Positions 50,238 through 51,123 of a DNA stretch of 51,123 nucleotides are shown here, in pieces (positions within the stretch are counted from its first letter, which is position 1; each line of letters starts with the position of its first letter). Below the pieces are notes generated by a model. The model saw only the letters and a list, made by a program, of their open reading frames with translations, had not been told where the DNA came from and ran no database searches. The stretch is from positions 88,555-139,677 of the forward strand of contig DASYUT010000265.1 in NCBI GenBank assembly GCA_036000965.1. The letters run 5' to 3'. Source of the stretch: Actinomycetes bacterium (GTDB lineage Bacteria; Actinomycetota; CALGFH01). A program made the position numbers and the translations under genes.

Positions 50238-51123
50238 ATGCCGAAGCAGCAGCTCGCAGCCGGGGTCTACGCGCGGATCTCCTACGTCCGCCAAGCGGAT
50301 GGCACACCGGAGCGCCTCGGTGTCGAGCGCCAGGTGCCGCCGTGCCGCGAGCTGGCCCGGCGCCAGGGCTGGACGGTGGCCGAGCCGGTCTACGAGGACA
50401 ACGACCTCAGCGCCTACTCGGGTAAGCGCCGGCCGGGCTACGAGCAGCTCCTGGCGGACGCCAAGGCCGGGCGGATCAAGGTCATCGTCGCGTGGCATGC
50501 CGATCGGCTCACCCGGCAGCCGACCGAGAACGAGGCGCTGATCGCGCTGGCCGAGCGGTACGGCATCCAGCTCGCCACCGTGACCGGCGAGCATGACCTG
50601 GCGACGCCATCGGGCCGGCTGCACTTCCGGATGCTCGGCTCGATCGCCCGCTACGAGTCAGAGCACCGGGCCGAGCGGCTTCGGCTCAAATGGGATGAGC
50701 TGGCCCGGGCCGGCAAGCCGAAGGGCGGCGGCGTGCGCCCGTTCGGCTTCGAGCCAGACCGGATGACCCTCGACGAGGTTGAGGCGGCGCTGCTTCGTGA
50801 GGCGGCCGAGCGCGTGCTGGCCGGTGAGGGCCTGTACGCGGTGCTCCGGGACTGGCACGCCCGGGAGATCGTCACGCCGACCGGGAAGGTGTGGAGCACA
50901 ACGAGCCTGCGCCGGGCACTGCTCGCGCCGCGGTCGGCGGGCCTGCGTGAGCATCGCGGCGAGGTGCTCGGCCCGGCCGTCTGGCCGGCGATCCTGGACG
51001 AGACGACCCGCAAGCGGCTGCTCGAGCTGTTCGGGCGCGACGACCGCAAGCGGCAGGGGCGGCCACGGACCTACCTGCTCAGCGGCATCACGATCTGCGG
51101 CCGGGAAGGATGCGGCCGGGCGA
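50238..51123 (+). CDS. Large serine recombinase (partial)
   Basis: 295 codons to the window edge. Resolvase domain: AAGVYARISYVRQADGTPER with catalytic Ser in YARIS, GVERQVPPCRELARRQGW, VYEDNDLSAYSGKRRPGYEQ, VIVAWHADRLTRQPTENEAL and LHFRMLGSIARYESEHRAER. Recombinase domain follows (GGGVRPFGFEPDR, GKVWSTTSLRRALLAPRSAG), then the start of the zinc ribbon LLSGITICGREGCGR. Such proteins integrate actinophages and conjugative elements at attB sites. No ribosome site is visible, in line with a leaderless start. The element would extend to the right, out of the window. Confidence 0.9.
   Translation, partial: MPKQQLAAGVYARISYVRQADGTPERLGVERQVPPCRELARRQGWTVAEPVYEDNDLSAYSGKRRPGYEQLLADAKAGRIKVIVAWHADRLTRQPTENEALIALAERYGIQLATVTGEHDLATPSGRLHFRMLGSIARYESEHRAERLRLKWDELARAGKPKGGGVRPFGFEPDRMTLDEVEAALLREAAERVLAGEGLYAVLRDWHAREIVTPTGKVWSTTSLRRALLAPRSAGLREHRGEVLGPAVWPAILDETTRKRLLELFGRDDRKRQGRPRTYLLSGITICGREGCGRA

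Overview
The window is about 51 kb of high-GC DNA from an actinomycete-type bacterium. The best evidence is the gene order on the right. holB-tmk-topA-hppA-(anti-sigma kinase)-bldG lie on the minus strand and diverge from a lipoprotein/LCP pair, a DUF1998 helicase and a small TadE/Flp cluster. This matches the conserved bldG/topA neighbourhood of Actinomycetota such as Streptomyces. Frequent GTG/TTG starts and ATGA/GTGA overlaps fit the same group. The species cannot be told from the sequence.

Region 1 (1-12,737) is a catabolic island. A minus-strand operon runs from 10,327 to beyond base 1: LLM-class flavin oxidoreductase, CoA-transferase A and B, maleate-isomerase/Asp-Glu-racemase-type enzyme, a three-subunit xanthine-dehydrogenase-type molybdenum hydroxylase, a diaminopropionate ammonia-lyase-type PLP enzyme, a DUF6282-type metal hydrolase and an NCS1 nucleobase permease. 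A PucR-type regulator diverges from it. The inferred job is uptake, hydroxylation and breakdown of an N-heterocycle (purine-, pyrimidine- or pyridine-like), ending in a C4/C5 acid and ammonia. The combination does not match a textbook pathway that I can name and is the main candidate for something new.

Region 2 (12,738-34,984) is an accessory region. It holds fragments of a two-component system, an SRPBCC protein, a MarR regulator, an IS1634-type transposase, an ABC exporter with an internal deletion, an aminoglycoside nucleotidyltransferase, an IS3-family element, a Tn3 transposase fragment and two tyrosine recombinases on either side of a tRNA-Thr(CGT). Among these are apparently working units: an organomercurial-lyase (MerB/MerR) group with a classic long-spacer MerR promoter, Nudix and ankyrin proteins, a large secreted repeat protein, and an operon of two stand-alone Clp-N proteins, a thioredoxin-like protein interrupted by an in-frame UGA at a UxxC motif (candidate selenoprotein) and a Nudix hydrolase.

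Region 3 (34,985-50,023) is core genome: clamp-loader delta', thymidylate kinase, topoisomerase I, K+-independent H+-pyrophosphatase, anti-sigma/anti-anti-sigma pair, lipoprotein, LCP ligase, MrfA-like helicase, SLOG protein, coiled-coil membrane protein and TadE/Flp-like proteins. From 50,238 to the right edge a large serine recombinase marks another mobile element.

Two properties run through the whole window. At least 13 loci carry short tandem repeats (15-27 bp units, each with its own sequence), mostly between genes but sometimes inside or at the start of coding regions. In addition, nearly every broken gene in region 2 is broken by a one-base gain or loss in a G or C run, while the long core genes are intact.
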